NCBI GenBank assembly: GCA_009917555.1
Contig: QZDX01000013.1
Span: forward strand, 1-64,000
Length of the DNA: 64,000 bases
Direction of reading: 5' to 3'
Source: a bacterium 1XD21-13
Lineage (GTDB): Bacteria > Bacillota > Clostridia > Lachnospirales > Lachnospiraceae
The position numbers were made by a program, and so were the translations under genes. Of the stretch, positions 40,919 to 49,087 are shown one piece after another. Position 1 is the first letter of the stretch. Every line of letters starts with the position of its first letter. Under the pieces are notes generated by a model, which saw only the letters and a list, made by a program, of their open reading frames with translations, searched no databases and was not told the origin of the DNA.

Positions 40919-42157
40919 ATGTCCGACTATCAAGAGCTTATCAAAAATTTTGAACGCATCCGAGACTATATGCGCCAGTTCTTTCTCTACGGCTTTAAGG
41001 TCCGCAGTGAATTTGGAGAGAAAAGCGGGCGTACCTATGACAATGAGCGCCGCCGGATTGAGAGCTATCTCTCTGGCTATATCCATGCGGATTACACCTC
41101 CCGGGGAAAGCAGGTTTCCGTCCATATGGACAGCAAGCAGCTTTCCACCAATCCCCTTTACGCCGCCTGGAAGTCCAAAAGCTTTACGGACAATGATCTC
41201 CTGCTTCATTTCTTCCTTCTGGAACTTTTGGAAAATGGTGACTCCCTTACGGCCTCCGTCCTCTGCGACCTGCTGGCGGAACGCATGGAGACGGTTCCGG
41301 ATCTCCAGACAGTGCGAAATAAATGCCGGGAATATGAGCGCCTGGGAATTCTCGAGGTGGAAAAATGCGGGAAAGCCTTTGCCTACCGCCTTGCACCCCC
41401 TATGGCACTGGAAGCCTCCCCGCTCTACGAGGATCTGATGCAGGCGGTAAAATTCTGCTCTGAGGCCATGCCCTTTGGCATTGTGGGCAGTACCCTTTTG
41501 GACCGTGAATTTCTCCACAACGATTTGTTCTGCTGGAAGCATTATTTCCTGGTACATACCCTGGAGGATCAGGTACTGCTTCACATTTTGGAGGCTATGA
41601 GGGAGCACCGGATTATCACCTTTGAGAATCACAGCGTCCGCTCCGGGAACCGCACTCAGGTTACGGGGCTTCCCTTGCAGATTTTTGTTAGTACTCAGAC
41701 GGGACGGCGTTATCTTTGCCTCTATTTTTTCCCAAGGAGGCGGTTTAACTGCCTGCGTTTGGACTGCATTTCCCAGGTAAAGGCTCTGGAGGTGTGCACG
41801 GAGTATACACTTTACCGGGAAAAATTAAAGAAAAATCTTTCCTCCTGCTGGGGTGTGTCCTTTGGAGGGCACAGCCGCATGGAAACTCTGTGTATGAAGC
41901 TGTCCATTGATGAAAAGCGGGAGGAATATATTTTGAATCGCCTGAAACGGGAGGGACGGGGCGGCGAGGTTCTCAAAGTCCGGGAAAATGTATTTTTGTA
42001 TACGGGTGTATTTTTTGATGCAAATGAAATGCTCTCCTGGGTGAAATCCTTCACCGGGCGAATTCTGGACCTGCAGTGCTCCAATGAGGCGGCTCTTAAG
42101 AAGGTGACACGGGATCTGGAGCAGATGTATGAAATGTACTCCAAAAAGACTCCGTAG
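40919..42157 (+). CDS. WYL-domain transcription regulator 1
   Basis: 412 residues from ATG 40919 (GGAAAGG seven bases before); the longer reading from 40856 covers the leader. Helical N-terminus, winged helix (about 100-155, LLAERMETVPDLQTVRNKCREYERLGILEV), and a WYL-type beta barrel (VTGLPLQIFVSTQTGRRYLCLYF). WYL proteins sense nucleotides or other ligands and often control defence or DNA-damage genes. It forms a tandem pair with the next gene. Confidence 0.78.
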   Translation: MSDYQELIKNFERIRDYMRQFFLYGFKVRSEFGEKSGRTYDNERRRIESYLSGYIHADYTSRGKQVSVHMDSKQLSTNPLYAAWKSKSFTDNDLLLHFFLLELLENGDSLTASVLCDLLAERMETVPDLQTVRNKCREYERLGILEVEKCGKAFAYRLAPPMALEASPLYEDLMQAVKFCSEAMPFGIVGSTLLDREFLHNDLFCWKHYFLVHTLEDQVLLHILEAMREHRIITFENHSVRSGNRTQVTGLPLQIFVSTQTGRRYLCLYFFPRRRFNCLRLDCISQVKALEVCTEYTLYREKLKKNLSSCWGVSFGGHSRMETLCMKLSIDEKREEYILNRLKREGRGGEVLKVRENVFLYTGVFFDANEMLSWVKSFTGRILDLQCSNEAALKKVTRDLEQMYEMYSKKTP

Positions 42158-42265
42158 TTGTATTGGCCTCTGCCAATCAGAGAAACGGCCTGCATGGATG
42201 GGAAATGGAAGGAAAAGACAGCTATAAAAAGTACAAGTGAGCAGTACATCAGGAGTAGAATTACT

Positions 42266-43279
42266 ATGGAATTATTTGAAGAAATCTACGGTTCTTATTT
42301 TCAAGCTATACGAAATATTCTGCTGGATGCCAGAAAGAAGCCCCTGAGCCGAAAGGACATCCAGGCGGATATTTTAAGTACAGCTTCTATGGAAAGCGCT
42401 CTCGCTATTCTTCCAAAGCTCCTTGAGGGGGTCTGGAGCCCTCTCCTTCACAGGGAGGAGGACGGGCGTTTTTCCTGCGCTCTTGGTAGGAATCAGGCAA
42501 AGGATACGAAAGATTTTTTAAAGCTGCCCTTGACGAAGCTTCAGAAATCCTGGCTGAAGGCCCTGCTCTCGGACCCGCGCTTTCGGCTCTTTTTTCCTGA
42601 GGAGGCTTTGAGTTTTCTTGAGGAAGCCTTTAAAGAGATTCCGGCTCTCTATAAACATTCGGACTTTCACTATTTTGATCGGTATGCGGACGGGGACCCC
42701 TATGAGGCCCCGGATTATCGGAAGATTTTTCAGACGGTTTTAAAGGCTATGACAGAGAAGCGTCCCTTATTTACTGCCTATGAGAGCCGCAAGGGAAATC
42801 CTCTCACCCTGGAGGTTCTGCCTTGCCGTTTTCAGTACTCTCCGAAGGATGACAAGTTCCGGCTTCTCTGTGTATCCCTCTCCCAGGGGCGGCCAAAGCA
42901 GTTTCATGTTATGAATGTAGCTCGGATGCGTGGTTGCTTTCTGTCCAAAAATCCGGTCCCCGAGGGCTTTGACTGGGAAATCACCCGTTTTCAGAGGCAG
43001 GCTGATGAGCCTGTGCAGATCCGCATCTGCAATGAGCGCAATGCCTTAGAGCGGTGTATGCTGCGCTTTGCCAATTATGAGAAGCAGACCACCTACGAGC
43101 CGGAAACGGACACCTGGCTGTGCTCCATCTACTACGATCCCGCGGATGAAACGGAGCTTCTTATTGATCTTTTGTCCTTTGGGCCGGTGCTCCGAATTCT
43201 TGGGCCGGAGCCCTTTCTTGCAGAGGTGCGCAGGAGGGTGAAGCGGCAGCATGAGTTGTTTTATTCCTGTGTGGAGTAG
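42266..43279 (+). CDS. WYL-domain protein 2
   Basis: 337 residues from ATG 42266 (AGGAG ten bases before). N-terminal HTH-like segment (PLSRKDIQADILSTASMESA), then a WYL domain (RPLFTAYESRKGNPLTLEVLPCRFQYSPKDDKFRLLCVSL) and a C-terminal WCX-like extension (ERCMLRFANYEKQTTYEPET). Diverged partner of the upstream gene; the two may form a heteromer. No target operon is obvious next to them. Confidence 0.78.
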   Translation: MELFEEIYGSYFQAIRNILLDARKKPLSRKDIQADILSTASMESALAILPKLLEGVWSPLLHREEDGRFSCALGRNQAKDTKDFLKLPLTKLQKSWLKALLSDPRFRLFFPEEALSFLEEAFKEIPALYKHSDFHYFDRYADGDPYEAPDYRKIFQTVLKAMTEKRPLFTAYESRKGNPLTLEVLPCRFQYSPKDDKFRLLCVSLSQGRPKQFHVMNVARMRGCFLSKNPVPEGFDWEITRFQRQADEPVQIRICNERNALERCMLRFANYEKQTTYEPETDTWLCSIYYDPADETELLIDLLSFGPVLRILGPEPFLAEVRRRVKRQHELFYSCVE

Positions 43280-43281
43280 AT

Positions 43282-43908
43282 TTATCTTACTTTTCTTCTT
43301 ACTAAAACCAAATCTGTCAAAATACAGAATACCAGGTACGCCAGCCAGCATAAGGCATAGGCCAAATAAGAATTTCCCATTTGTGGAATCGGCGTGAGCA
43401 TCCAGGAAAAGCGTCCAAGGGTTCCCTGAATGCAGTTAAATGCGCAGGAAATGGGAATCAAGGCTAGCAACCACACATTAACTACCAAAAACCATCTGAG
43501 AGCGCTTTTTCTGTTCTCACCTATAAACTGCCCGATTGCCATAATCATGCATCCCATAGCCATGATAATCAGTCCAATCGCAACCGCCTCTGTTGTCTGC
43601 TCCTCTATCCATACCATGATTGCCGCAACCAGGCCAATAAAGTTGAGTGCCGTTCCTGTTACTGCAAAAACCCTTGCATCTATCCACTTTTCCGGTGTAT
43701 CGGGCTTTGGCTCGATTCCCTTCAACAGATAATCTGTGGTTACCTCAAAATACTCGCTGAGCAGAATAATCTTTTCCAGATCAGGAAGACTCTGCTCGCT
43801 CTCCCACTTGGAAACAGTCTGGCGGGATACTCCTATTTGGTCCGCCAAGCCCTCCTGGGATATGCCCTTTGCTTTTCTCAAGTTCTGTATTCTGTCTGCT
43901 ACATTCAT
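43282..43908 (-). CDS. Membrane-anchored XRE regulator
   Basis: 208 residues. Classic XRE HTH at 5-60 ([41 protein letters not shown]), then four membrane helices (about 80-100, 108-128, 140-160, 180-203). Common in Lachnospiraceae; signal unknown. Converges with the WYL pair with 2 bases between stops. Confidence 0.82.
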   Translation of the reverse strand: MNVADRIQNLRKAKGISQEGLADQIGVSRQTVSKWESEQSLPDLEKIILLSEYFEVTTDYLLKGIEPKPDTPEKWIDARVFAVTGTALNFIGLVAAIMVWIEEQTTEAVAIGLIIMAMGCMIMAIGQFIGENRKSALRWFLVVNVWLLALIPISCAFNCIQGTLGRFSWMLTPIPQMGNSYLAYALCWLAYLVFCILTDLVLVRRKVR

Positions 43909-44162
43909 TGTGAACGCCTCCTTTTACTTCTGGTTTTGTAATTGCTCTCTTAGAGGAAAGCTTCTGTTACTATTTTACCAGAAATATCGGTTGCATTGCT
44001 ACCAGGGTTCCTTGGAAATGTGTCAACTGCTTGTGACAATTTCTTTTCGTCCAGATGCATAAGCTTACCGGATTCTTTTTGTACTTTATTCGCGCTTTGT
44101 TTTCTATGTAAGACTTCTGGTCATATGCTATAGGACACCAACGAAAAAAAGGTGGTATAGAT

Positions 44163-44348
44163 ATGGTATATGGGGCAATAAATGAAAAAGGTGGGGAAAT
44201 TACTTTTCAAAAATATGCAACTACTGAAGATATAGAAAATCTGATCCACTTTTGTTCCGACAGCTTAAGGAGGTATCCTTTTCGTAATTCTTCTCCGCTT
44301 CCAAAACCGGATACTGAAAAAAACAAGTTACCTGAACAATATTCTTAA
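44163..44348 (+). CDS. Small protein, unknown
   Basis: 61 residues; AAGGTGG seven bases before the ATG at 44163. No motif beyond a short helix. Its 3' end overlaps the oppositely oriented 53-residue gene by 21 bases. Probably real but could be a degraded remnant. Confidence 0.45.
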   Translation: MVYGAINEKGGEITFQKYATTEDIENLIHFCSDSLRRYPFRNSSPLPKPDTEKNKLPEQYS

Positions 44349-44489
44349 AAGCCTATTTTTAGGAATGACTTTAAATTTCATGTTTTTCGTCTTTTCCTTG
44401 AGCCTTTCATAAGTATCCGAATCGTATCCAAAATCATCTATGATCTTGATATCGATTTTATCCTTAGGCTTGTTGGATTTTTCTTTCAT
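44328..44489 (-). CDS. Small basic protein coupled to the upstream membrane protein
   Basis: 53 residues (MKEKSNKPKDKIDIKIIDD...). The ATG overlaps the stop of the membrane-protein gene by 4 bases (ATGA), a strong sign of translational coupling. No homology recognised. Too short for most gene callers. Confidence 0.55.
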   Translation of the reverse strand: MKEKSNKPKDKIDIKIIDDFGYDSDTYERLKEKTKNMKFKVIPKNRLLRILFR

Positions 44490-44848
44490 AACCGAATCAA
44501 ATAATATATCTTAATAAACATGGGGGCTATTTCTTCCGGATATATTTTGCAGAATATATACACCTCATCCCCCTCCTGTAATTCCGTATGGAATTGCGCT
44601 TCTGCCAATTCTAAGGTTAAGGACGTATCTGTATATAAGCTTGACGATGTAACAATCAAAAATGCACCATCATTATAGTCAAAATCTCTAAAATGAGTAG
44701 TAACTTTTCCGTGAACCATATGGATATCGTTTTTCCTTAGGAAAACAATCATGGTGATTCCTGATATAAGAATCAAAATCAAAATACTTACAAGGATACT
44801 TACCAATATCCGCTTTATTGACTTCTTCTCATTTGTTCTCTTGCTCAT
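44486..44848 (-). CDS. Single-pass membrane protein, unknown
   Basis: 120 residues from ATG 44848 (AGGAG six bases before). Basic N-terminus, membrane helix (about 13-33, ILVSILVSILILILISGIT), and an external beta-rich domain (VHGKVTTHFRDFDYNDGAFLIVTSSSLYTD) that looks like a DUF3221-type small domain. Unknown function. Confidence 0.6.
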   Translation of the reverse strand: MSKRTNEKKSIKRILVSILVSILILILISGITMIVFLRKNDIHMVHGKVTTHFRDFDYNDGAFLIVTSSSLYTDTSLTLELAEAQFHTELQEGDEVYIFCKIYPEEIAPMFIKIYYLIRL

Positions 44849-45129
44849 GAATGGCTCCTTGTATGACTGCCTTTCCATATATACTTAGTCTTTATCAATA
44901 TTCTATAGGCTCTGTACATATAGATGACTTACACTATTTGCTGCCCGATTATCTTCGCTTATATTATACTTCTAATAAATCTAACAAGCAATTATTTTTG
45001 CCAGGTAATTTCTTTTCATATGCAATTTGTTTTCTTGCTGTTTGAATTGCTTCCAATTTTTAGATCCGGCCTTTCCATTGCCCATCAGAGGTTCCGTCTG
45101 CCTTTTGGCCAACATTTTTTCAAATCTCA

Positions 45130-45166
45130 TTTCAATAGTAAGGAAATTGAGCTATAATAAGCTCAA
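45130..45166 (+). promoter_or_regulatory. Promoter with overlapping dyad before 45194
   Basis: A TATAAT -10 box (45153-45158) stands in the loop of the inverted repeat TTGAGC ... GCTCAA (45147-45152 and 45161-45166). The -35 (TTTCAA, 45130) is weak at 17-base spacing. A repressor bound to the dyad would block this promoter. The rest of 44849-45193 shows nothing else. Confidence 0.5.
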
Positions 45167-45193
45167 ACGTAAAAGTTGCAGGGAAGATTGTCT

Positions 45194-45460
45194 ATGGAAA
45201 AAGCGGCTATAAAAGCAATTGTTGAAAACAGGTTCCGTGAGCTTGGCGCAAGGCAAGTAGAATTACATCCCTCCGGTATTTGCTGGACACGGGATGGAGA
45301 ATACTTCAAAGTATCTACATTAACAGATTTTTGGGTCATAGAGTGGACGGACAATCATTCCTATGCTTCAAATTACTGCTTTGAAGATGTTGACCCGCTG
45401 CCTTATGAGATATCGGAACAAGAAATCATCCGGAAAGTGGATCAACTGTTATTACAATAA
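45194..45460 (+). CDS. Small protein, unknown
   Basis: 88 residues from ATG 45194. Compact alpha/beta sequence with ICWTRDGEYFKVSTLTDFWVIEWTDN, Trp-rich and acidic, resembling in composition immunity-type small proteins. No family can be named. Located between a dyad-controlled promoter and a DUF4317-like gene. Confidence 0.55.
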   Translation: MEKAAIKAIVENRFRELGARQVELHPSGICWTRDGEYFKVSTLTDFWVIEWTDNHSYASNYCFEDVDPLPYEISEQEIIRKVDQLLLQ

Positions 45461-45534
45461 CGCATTGATGCAGATTTGTATTTGCCGGATCATCAATGAA
45501 TACGAAAATCAGGATTAAAAGGAGCAAATGCCAT

Positions 45535-46167
45535 ATGATTAACAGAGAAGACATGCTGGAGCTCACCAGGAGAATGACACCAAAACGAACTTCCATTACA
45601 AGGATCGCCGGCTGCTATGTAGATAAGGACGGGGAATTTGACGGAAGCTTCAATACCAATTTCTTAAAGCTTTCCGAGGCTGAAAAAGCCAAAAATCTGA
45701 AGCTGGCAAAGGTGGTTCCCTTTTCCGATACAAATAAGAATCTGAAGAAATATGAATTTGCTCCAAAGCATCTAAAACCGGGAAGCATATGGCAGCTTCT
45801 CATGGCCATAAAGGAATGCGGTCTAAAAAATGATGCGCTTATGGACACCTTTTATGATATTGTAATGGAGCACTATCAAAGCAATTGTGAATATGCCATT
45901 TTGGTATTTCACGACCAATATGATATTCCCGCAAAAGCCTCTGACAAGGAGAGGCTGGGAGAATCTGCAGAGATGTTTGAATATCTCATCTGTGTGATTT
46001 GCCCCCTTGCGGGCAGATATGAGCCAGGCGAGCCAGAATGCGGGTTTTTGTTTCCGGCATTTACTGATCGCTGCGGCGATCTGAATCATGTGGATGTTTT
46101 TCAGCGAGATCCCCAGAAGCCCCATGGGGAGCTGACGGAGAAAATTCTGGGAGTTTCTTTGGTTTAG
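45535..46167 (+). CDS. DUF4317-like protein, short form
   Basis: 210 residues from ATG 45535 (GGAG ten bases before). The start INREDMLELTRRMTPKRTSITRIAGCYVDKDGE is the usual DUF4317 beginning. Family members are normally near 400 residues; here a stop ends the protein after the first domain (LGVSLV). It may be a truncated gene. Function unknown in the whole family. Confidence 0.65.
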   Translation: MINREDMLELTRRMTPKRTSITRIAGCYVDKDGEFDGSFNTNFLKLSEAEKAKNLKLAKVVPFSDTNKNLKKYEFAPKHLKPGSIWQLLMAIKECGLKNDALMDTFYDIVMEHYQSNCEYAILVFHDQYDIPAKASDKERLGESAEMFEYLICVICPLAGRYEPGEPECGFLFPAFTDRCGDLNHVDVFQRDPQKPHGELTEKILGVSLV

Positions 46168-46308
46168 GGTGGTTGGAGGTGCATTTTCGTTTCCAAGCCG
46201 CCCATCTGCCTTCTAGGTAATGTTCAAAATCGTCATTTTTGTTCTTATTAGAAAATAATTCTATCCCCCGCCAAGGCATCTTCCCGAAGCCACTCCTTTT
46301 GCGAGCAA

Positions 46309-47424
46309 TTATCCCATATTCTCCTTAGGCACCACCATCCCAGCCAGCTGCTCCAGAAGATTCCCGCCTCCATTTACCGAGATAGATCCCACCTTATCGC
46401 AGATCCGCTCCAGGTACTCAAGCTCTTTCAACCGATACAAAACCGGATTCTCCTCCATGAGCTTTGCCGTATTTAAAAGGCTTCTGGTGGAAGCCACCTC
46501 CTCCCGGCGCATGATCACATTGGCCTGGGCTTTCTTCTCCGCTACCAGGACCGTATTCATAATATCCCGAATCTCCCCCGGCAGAATGATGTCCTTGATT
46601 CCCACATCCAAAACCTCCACACAGTACTCCTCCTGCACCGTAAGAAGCCTCTCTTTCAGCACAGCACCAATGGCCTCCTTGTCAGCCAGAAGCTCATCCA
46701 AGCGGAACTGTCCCACATATTCCCTGGCCGCAAGCTGAACCCTGGTGTACAGAAGCTTGGAGGCTCCCTCTAACCTCTTCACCAGCTCCAGAGGCTTGGT
46801 AATGCGGTAGCTGCACAAAATATTGAGCCGGATTCCCACCTTATCCGCCGTCAGGATCTCCTGGCCGGAAATGTCAAACTGCTGAACCTTGAGATTAAAC
46901 ACCTTACAGGACACCTCATGGGCGTAATTCCAGTAGAAATACGTTCCGCATGGCAGCTCCCTGTCAAAATGCCCGTCTATGTACAGCAGTCCCGTCTCAC
47001 CCTCGCCAATGACAATCCTCTTGTAAAGCCGGGCAGGAATCAGATGGCGGTACATGCCGGGCACCTGCTCCTCCGTCATCTCCATACCGGTCACATCCAC
47101 CAAACGAACTTCATTTTCCTCAAACACATTCCAATAGAGGGCCTCCCCATCCATCAAAACCTGCTTGAAAATGCCGTCTGTCATGTGTATGCCAATGCAA
47201 TGATCGGGAATACGCACCCGCACCACCCGCTTTGCAAATTCCGGCTGACGCATCAGAAGCTCTGTTGGAAGCTTTTTTGTGTCCACCTTTCCCATCATGG
47301 ATACAATCCGAAGCTCATATCCCAGAAAAGAATGAATCGTGTGCTTCCCTGCAAACAGCAGGCCCTGTAAAATTCCATTCTTCAATAAATACCCGCATTC
47401 CTGCTCCTTAATTAAATACTTCAT
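46309..47424 (-). CDS. Slipin / SPFH (band 7) family protein
   Basis: 371 residues from ATG 47424 (AGGAGG nine bases before). The SPFH domain spans about 150-330: TADKVGIRLNILCSYRITKPLELVKRLEG, then a coiled region (VAEKKAQANVIMRREEVASTRSLLNTAKLMEENP). The N-terminal 130 residues carry an extra beta-rich module with two similar halves. Slipins of this build recur next to RtcB in bacterial RNA-repair loci, where they are thought to tether the system to membranes. The structured RNA lies directly upstream. Confidence 0.82.
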   Translation of the reverse strand: MKYLIKEQECGYLLKNGILQGLLFAGKHTIHSFLGYELRIVSMMGKVDTKKLPTELLMRQPEFAKRVVRVRIPDHCIGIHMTDGIFKQVLMDGEALYWNVFEENEVRLVDVTGMEMTEEQVPGMYRHLIPARLYKRIVIGEGETGLLYIDGHFDRELPCGTYFYWNYAHEVSCKVFNLKVQQFDISGQEILTADKVGIRLNILCSYRITKPLELVKRLEGASKLLYTRVQLAAREYVGQFRLDELLADKEAIGAVLKERLLTVQEEYCVEVLDVGIKDIILPGEIRDIMNTVLVAEKKAQANVIMRREEVASTRSLLNTAKLMEENPVLYRLKELEYLERICDKVGSISVNGGGNLLEQLAGMVVPKENMG

Positions 47425-48135
47425 AACTATAATCCTCCTTACTATGTTCATTCCGTAACATGCTTCCGATTTTCTCTATTCGGAAAGGTTACCAATTGAC
47501 TGCTCCATAAGCCTCCAGGCAATTTCATACACCTGAAATTCATTCTTGGTTTTGGAAGTGCGTCCGCTTTTCCCACCGCCGAAATGGGGACGGCTCCTTG
47601 AGAAAAGGTTCCCCAGGGAGGGCCTTTGGCCAATGGTTCGGCCTGGCTGTCCCTGCGGTCTCCCTTTCGGTATCCGAGGCCATACTGCCTTTTAGCGGCC
47701 GGGAAATTCCGTTCCATATGGGAAATGGAGCGTTCCAAATCCTTTCTGTCAACCCCTGAAGATATGCCACCATGCCGCAAGGGGCAATAGGGCTTTCTCT
47801 GACAGGGTACGGTTTCCCAGGGAAAAGCGGGATCACGGTCTTCCGCTCTCTGGTTTTGCAATTTACAGTTGCAAGTTACGATTGCTATACCCACTTAGCT
47901 ACCCATTTCCACATGGGAGAGGATTCGAACCTCTGAAACATCGTTTTACGTAACGTCCACTCCGGAATGCCATCGGCTTAATAAGCCGCCGCACCGCCCA
48001 GGCAAAAGCCTGCGGCCCGAAAGCACAGTGTACCATCCATGTATCATCTGTGCAGGGATATGGACCCTCTATATCAAACCGGCCCTGGCCGGAAGATACC
48101 AATGTCTGAAAATCATACGTTTCTTTCCTGTTACA
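47425..48135 (-). ncRNA. Structured noncoding transcript of the RtcB/slipin locus
   Basis: 700 bases without a credible gene between the conserved upstream element and slipin. It is GC-rich compared with the surrounding intergenic DNA and full of stems on the minus strand, for example CCGGCC/GGCCGG near 48078-48092, GCACAG/CTGTGC near 48025-48055, CAGGC/GCCTG near 47998-48012 and CGGCT/AGCCG near 47974-47990. It contains the permuted tRNA-like core at 47878-47944. The 5' end should be just downstream of 48141; the 3' end is not defined and the RNA may also be the slipin leader. Confidence 0.6.
47878..47944 (-). ncRNA. Circularly permuted tRNA-like (Y-RNA-type) core
   Basis: Minus-strand order: ACGAT (3' half of anticodon stem), GTTTC (5-base variable loop), T-arm AGAGG-TTCGAAT-CCTCT, acceptor hairpin CCCAT-GTGGAA-ATGGG, TA (positions 8-9), D-arm GCTA-AGTGGGTA-TAGC with the loop GG, A (position 26), ATCGT (5' half of anticodon stem). 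All stem lengths and linkers equal those of a tRNA, but the acceptor ends are joined and the anticodon stem is open to both flanks. This is the plan of the tRNA-mimic module of bacterial Y RNAs such as YrlA. Confidence 0.8.
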
Positions 48136-48189
48136 ACCATATCATACAAAAAAAGGAAGCTGGTATCATATAAAAAAAGCTGCGAGCTT
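48120..48189 (-). promoter_or_regulatory. RtcB-locus upstream element, copy 1
   Basis: About 70 bases nearly identical to 50362-50431. Both contain two TATGATA boxes (minus strand) 24 bases apart, here at 48164-48170 and 48140-48146, an AAGCTCGCAGCTTTTTTTAT block before them and GGTTGTAACAGGAAAGAAA after them. Copy 1 stands in front of the noncoding RNA. The second TATGAT is a fitting -10 box. Copy number and identical placement point to co-regulation. Confidence 0.75.
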
Positions 48190-48381
48190 TCAAATTTTAA
48201 AAATATTTTTGGTATTTTAAAGGGATTGTTATTGGATATTGCGGAACGCTTGTGAGAGCTCTGATGTTTTTCTTGACGAAATCCATTCCAAATGTTATTC
48301 TTTTAAAATAAGCGGTTTGGTACCACTTGGCTGATTGTTGGCCTTGAGTGGATACTCGCTTCTTTTTTTATATCTACCAGA

Positions 48382-48858
48382 TCATAAAGATATTTTTTTC
48401 CCTCCCAAAGTACAATTAACAACAAGGCAGCCACTATATACCTTATACTCATCTGTTTTTATTTCATTTTCATAAATCGGAAGCGCAAAACGTGTTGTAT
48501 AATAGTACCAGCCGTTTCTGGCATCTGAATGGTGCTTTTCCTTATGGTTTTCCCGAAATACTTTATTTGCAGCAATTTCAATCATTTCACGAATCCCCTG
48601 AACGGAATTTGCTTTTGCCTTAGCTCTTGCACCTTTTGTTTTTCTTGTGTACTTGGAACCTGAAAATTCGTTGGGAAAGTTTTTTCCCAAATACATCATA
48701 TTTTTGCTCACTGCTATTTCAATAATTTCACCTATGTATTGTTTTAGATATTCCTCCACTTCATTCCAATCAATATTTTGTTTATTTGTAAAAATTATGT
48801 CTGGTATAAGGACGATTTGATTTCCTATTTCATCCTGTATGATTTCTAATTTGCTCAT
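48382..48858 (-). CDS. Unknown protein with probable 3' frameshift
   Basis: 158 residues ending soon after a run of seven A. With six A the frame would continue from LGGKK into YLYDLVDIKKEASIHSRP and on to TAA at 48303-48305, adding about 28 residues; this ending is common among Lachnospiraceae proteins of unknown function and suggests the longer form is ancestral. Conserved-looking block: RNGWYYYTTRFALPIY. The gene lies inside the RtcB locus but points to no known RNA-repair role. Confidence 0.6.
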   Translation of the reverse strand: MSKLEIIQDEIGNQIVLIPDIIFTNKQNIDWNEVEEYLKQYIGEIIEIAVSKNMMYLGKNFPNEFSGSKYTRKTKGARAKAKANSVQGIREMIEIAANKVFRENHKEKHHSDARNGWYYYTTRFALPIYENEIKTDEYKVYSGCLVVNCTLGGKKISL

Positions 48859-49018
48859 ATGATTTTGTCATCCTTTCAGCCTCTCAGGTAACTCACTCTC
48901 ATCCTCTGCCCTAAAAAACAGAGCAAATGATATGAAATGTATTTAGTATAACGCTTCGTTTTCAATCATACAATTCTTTTTCCTGATGCATTTTACGACT
49001 TTTTCCAACATAGTAAAA

Positions 49019-49069
49019 TTGCAGGAAAAGCGGTTCTATGCTTTTGGCATATCATCATCTTTCCTGCAA
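49019..49069 (-). terminator. Hairpin after rtcB
   Basis: TTGCAGGAAA (49019-49028) and TTTCCTGCAA (49060-49069) form a perfect 10-bp stem with a 31-base loop, 19 bases after the rtcB stop. There is no strong T-run, so it may be a processing or stabilising structure rather than a terminator. Confidence 0.5.
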
Positions 49070-49087
49070 ATATGATTTCTATAAAAA

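Noticed and set aside
45130-45166. Terminator from the TTGAGC / GCTCAA dyad
   Set aside because: The stem is short and the loop holds a TATAAT box just before a gene, which fits a regulated promoter better.
47878-47944. Ordinary tRNA gene
   Set aside because: T-arm precedes the D-arm and the acceptor ends are joined in a hairpin; read in linear order it cannot fold as a normal tRNA and has no anticodon loop.
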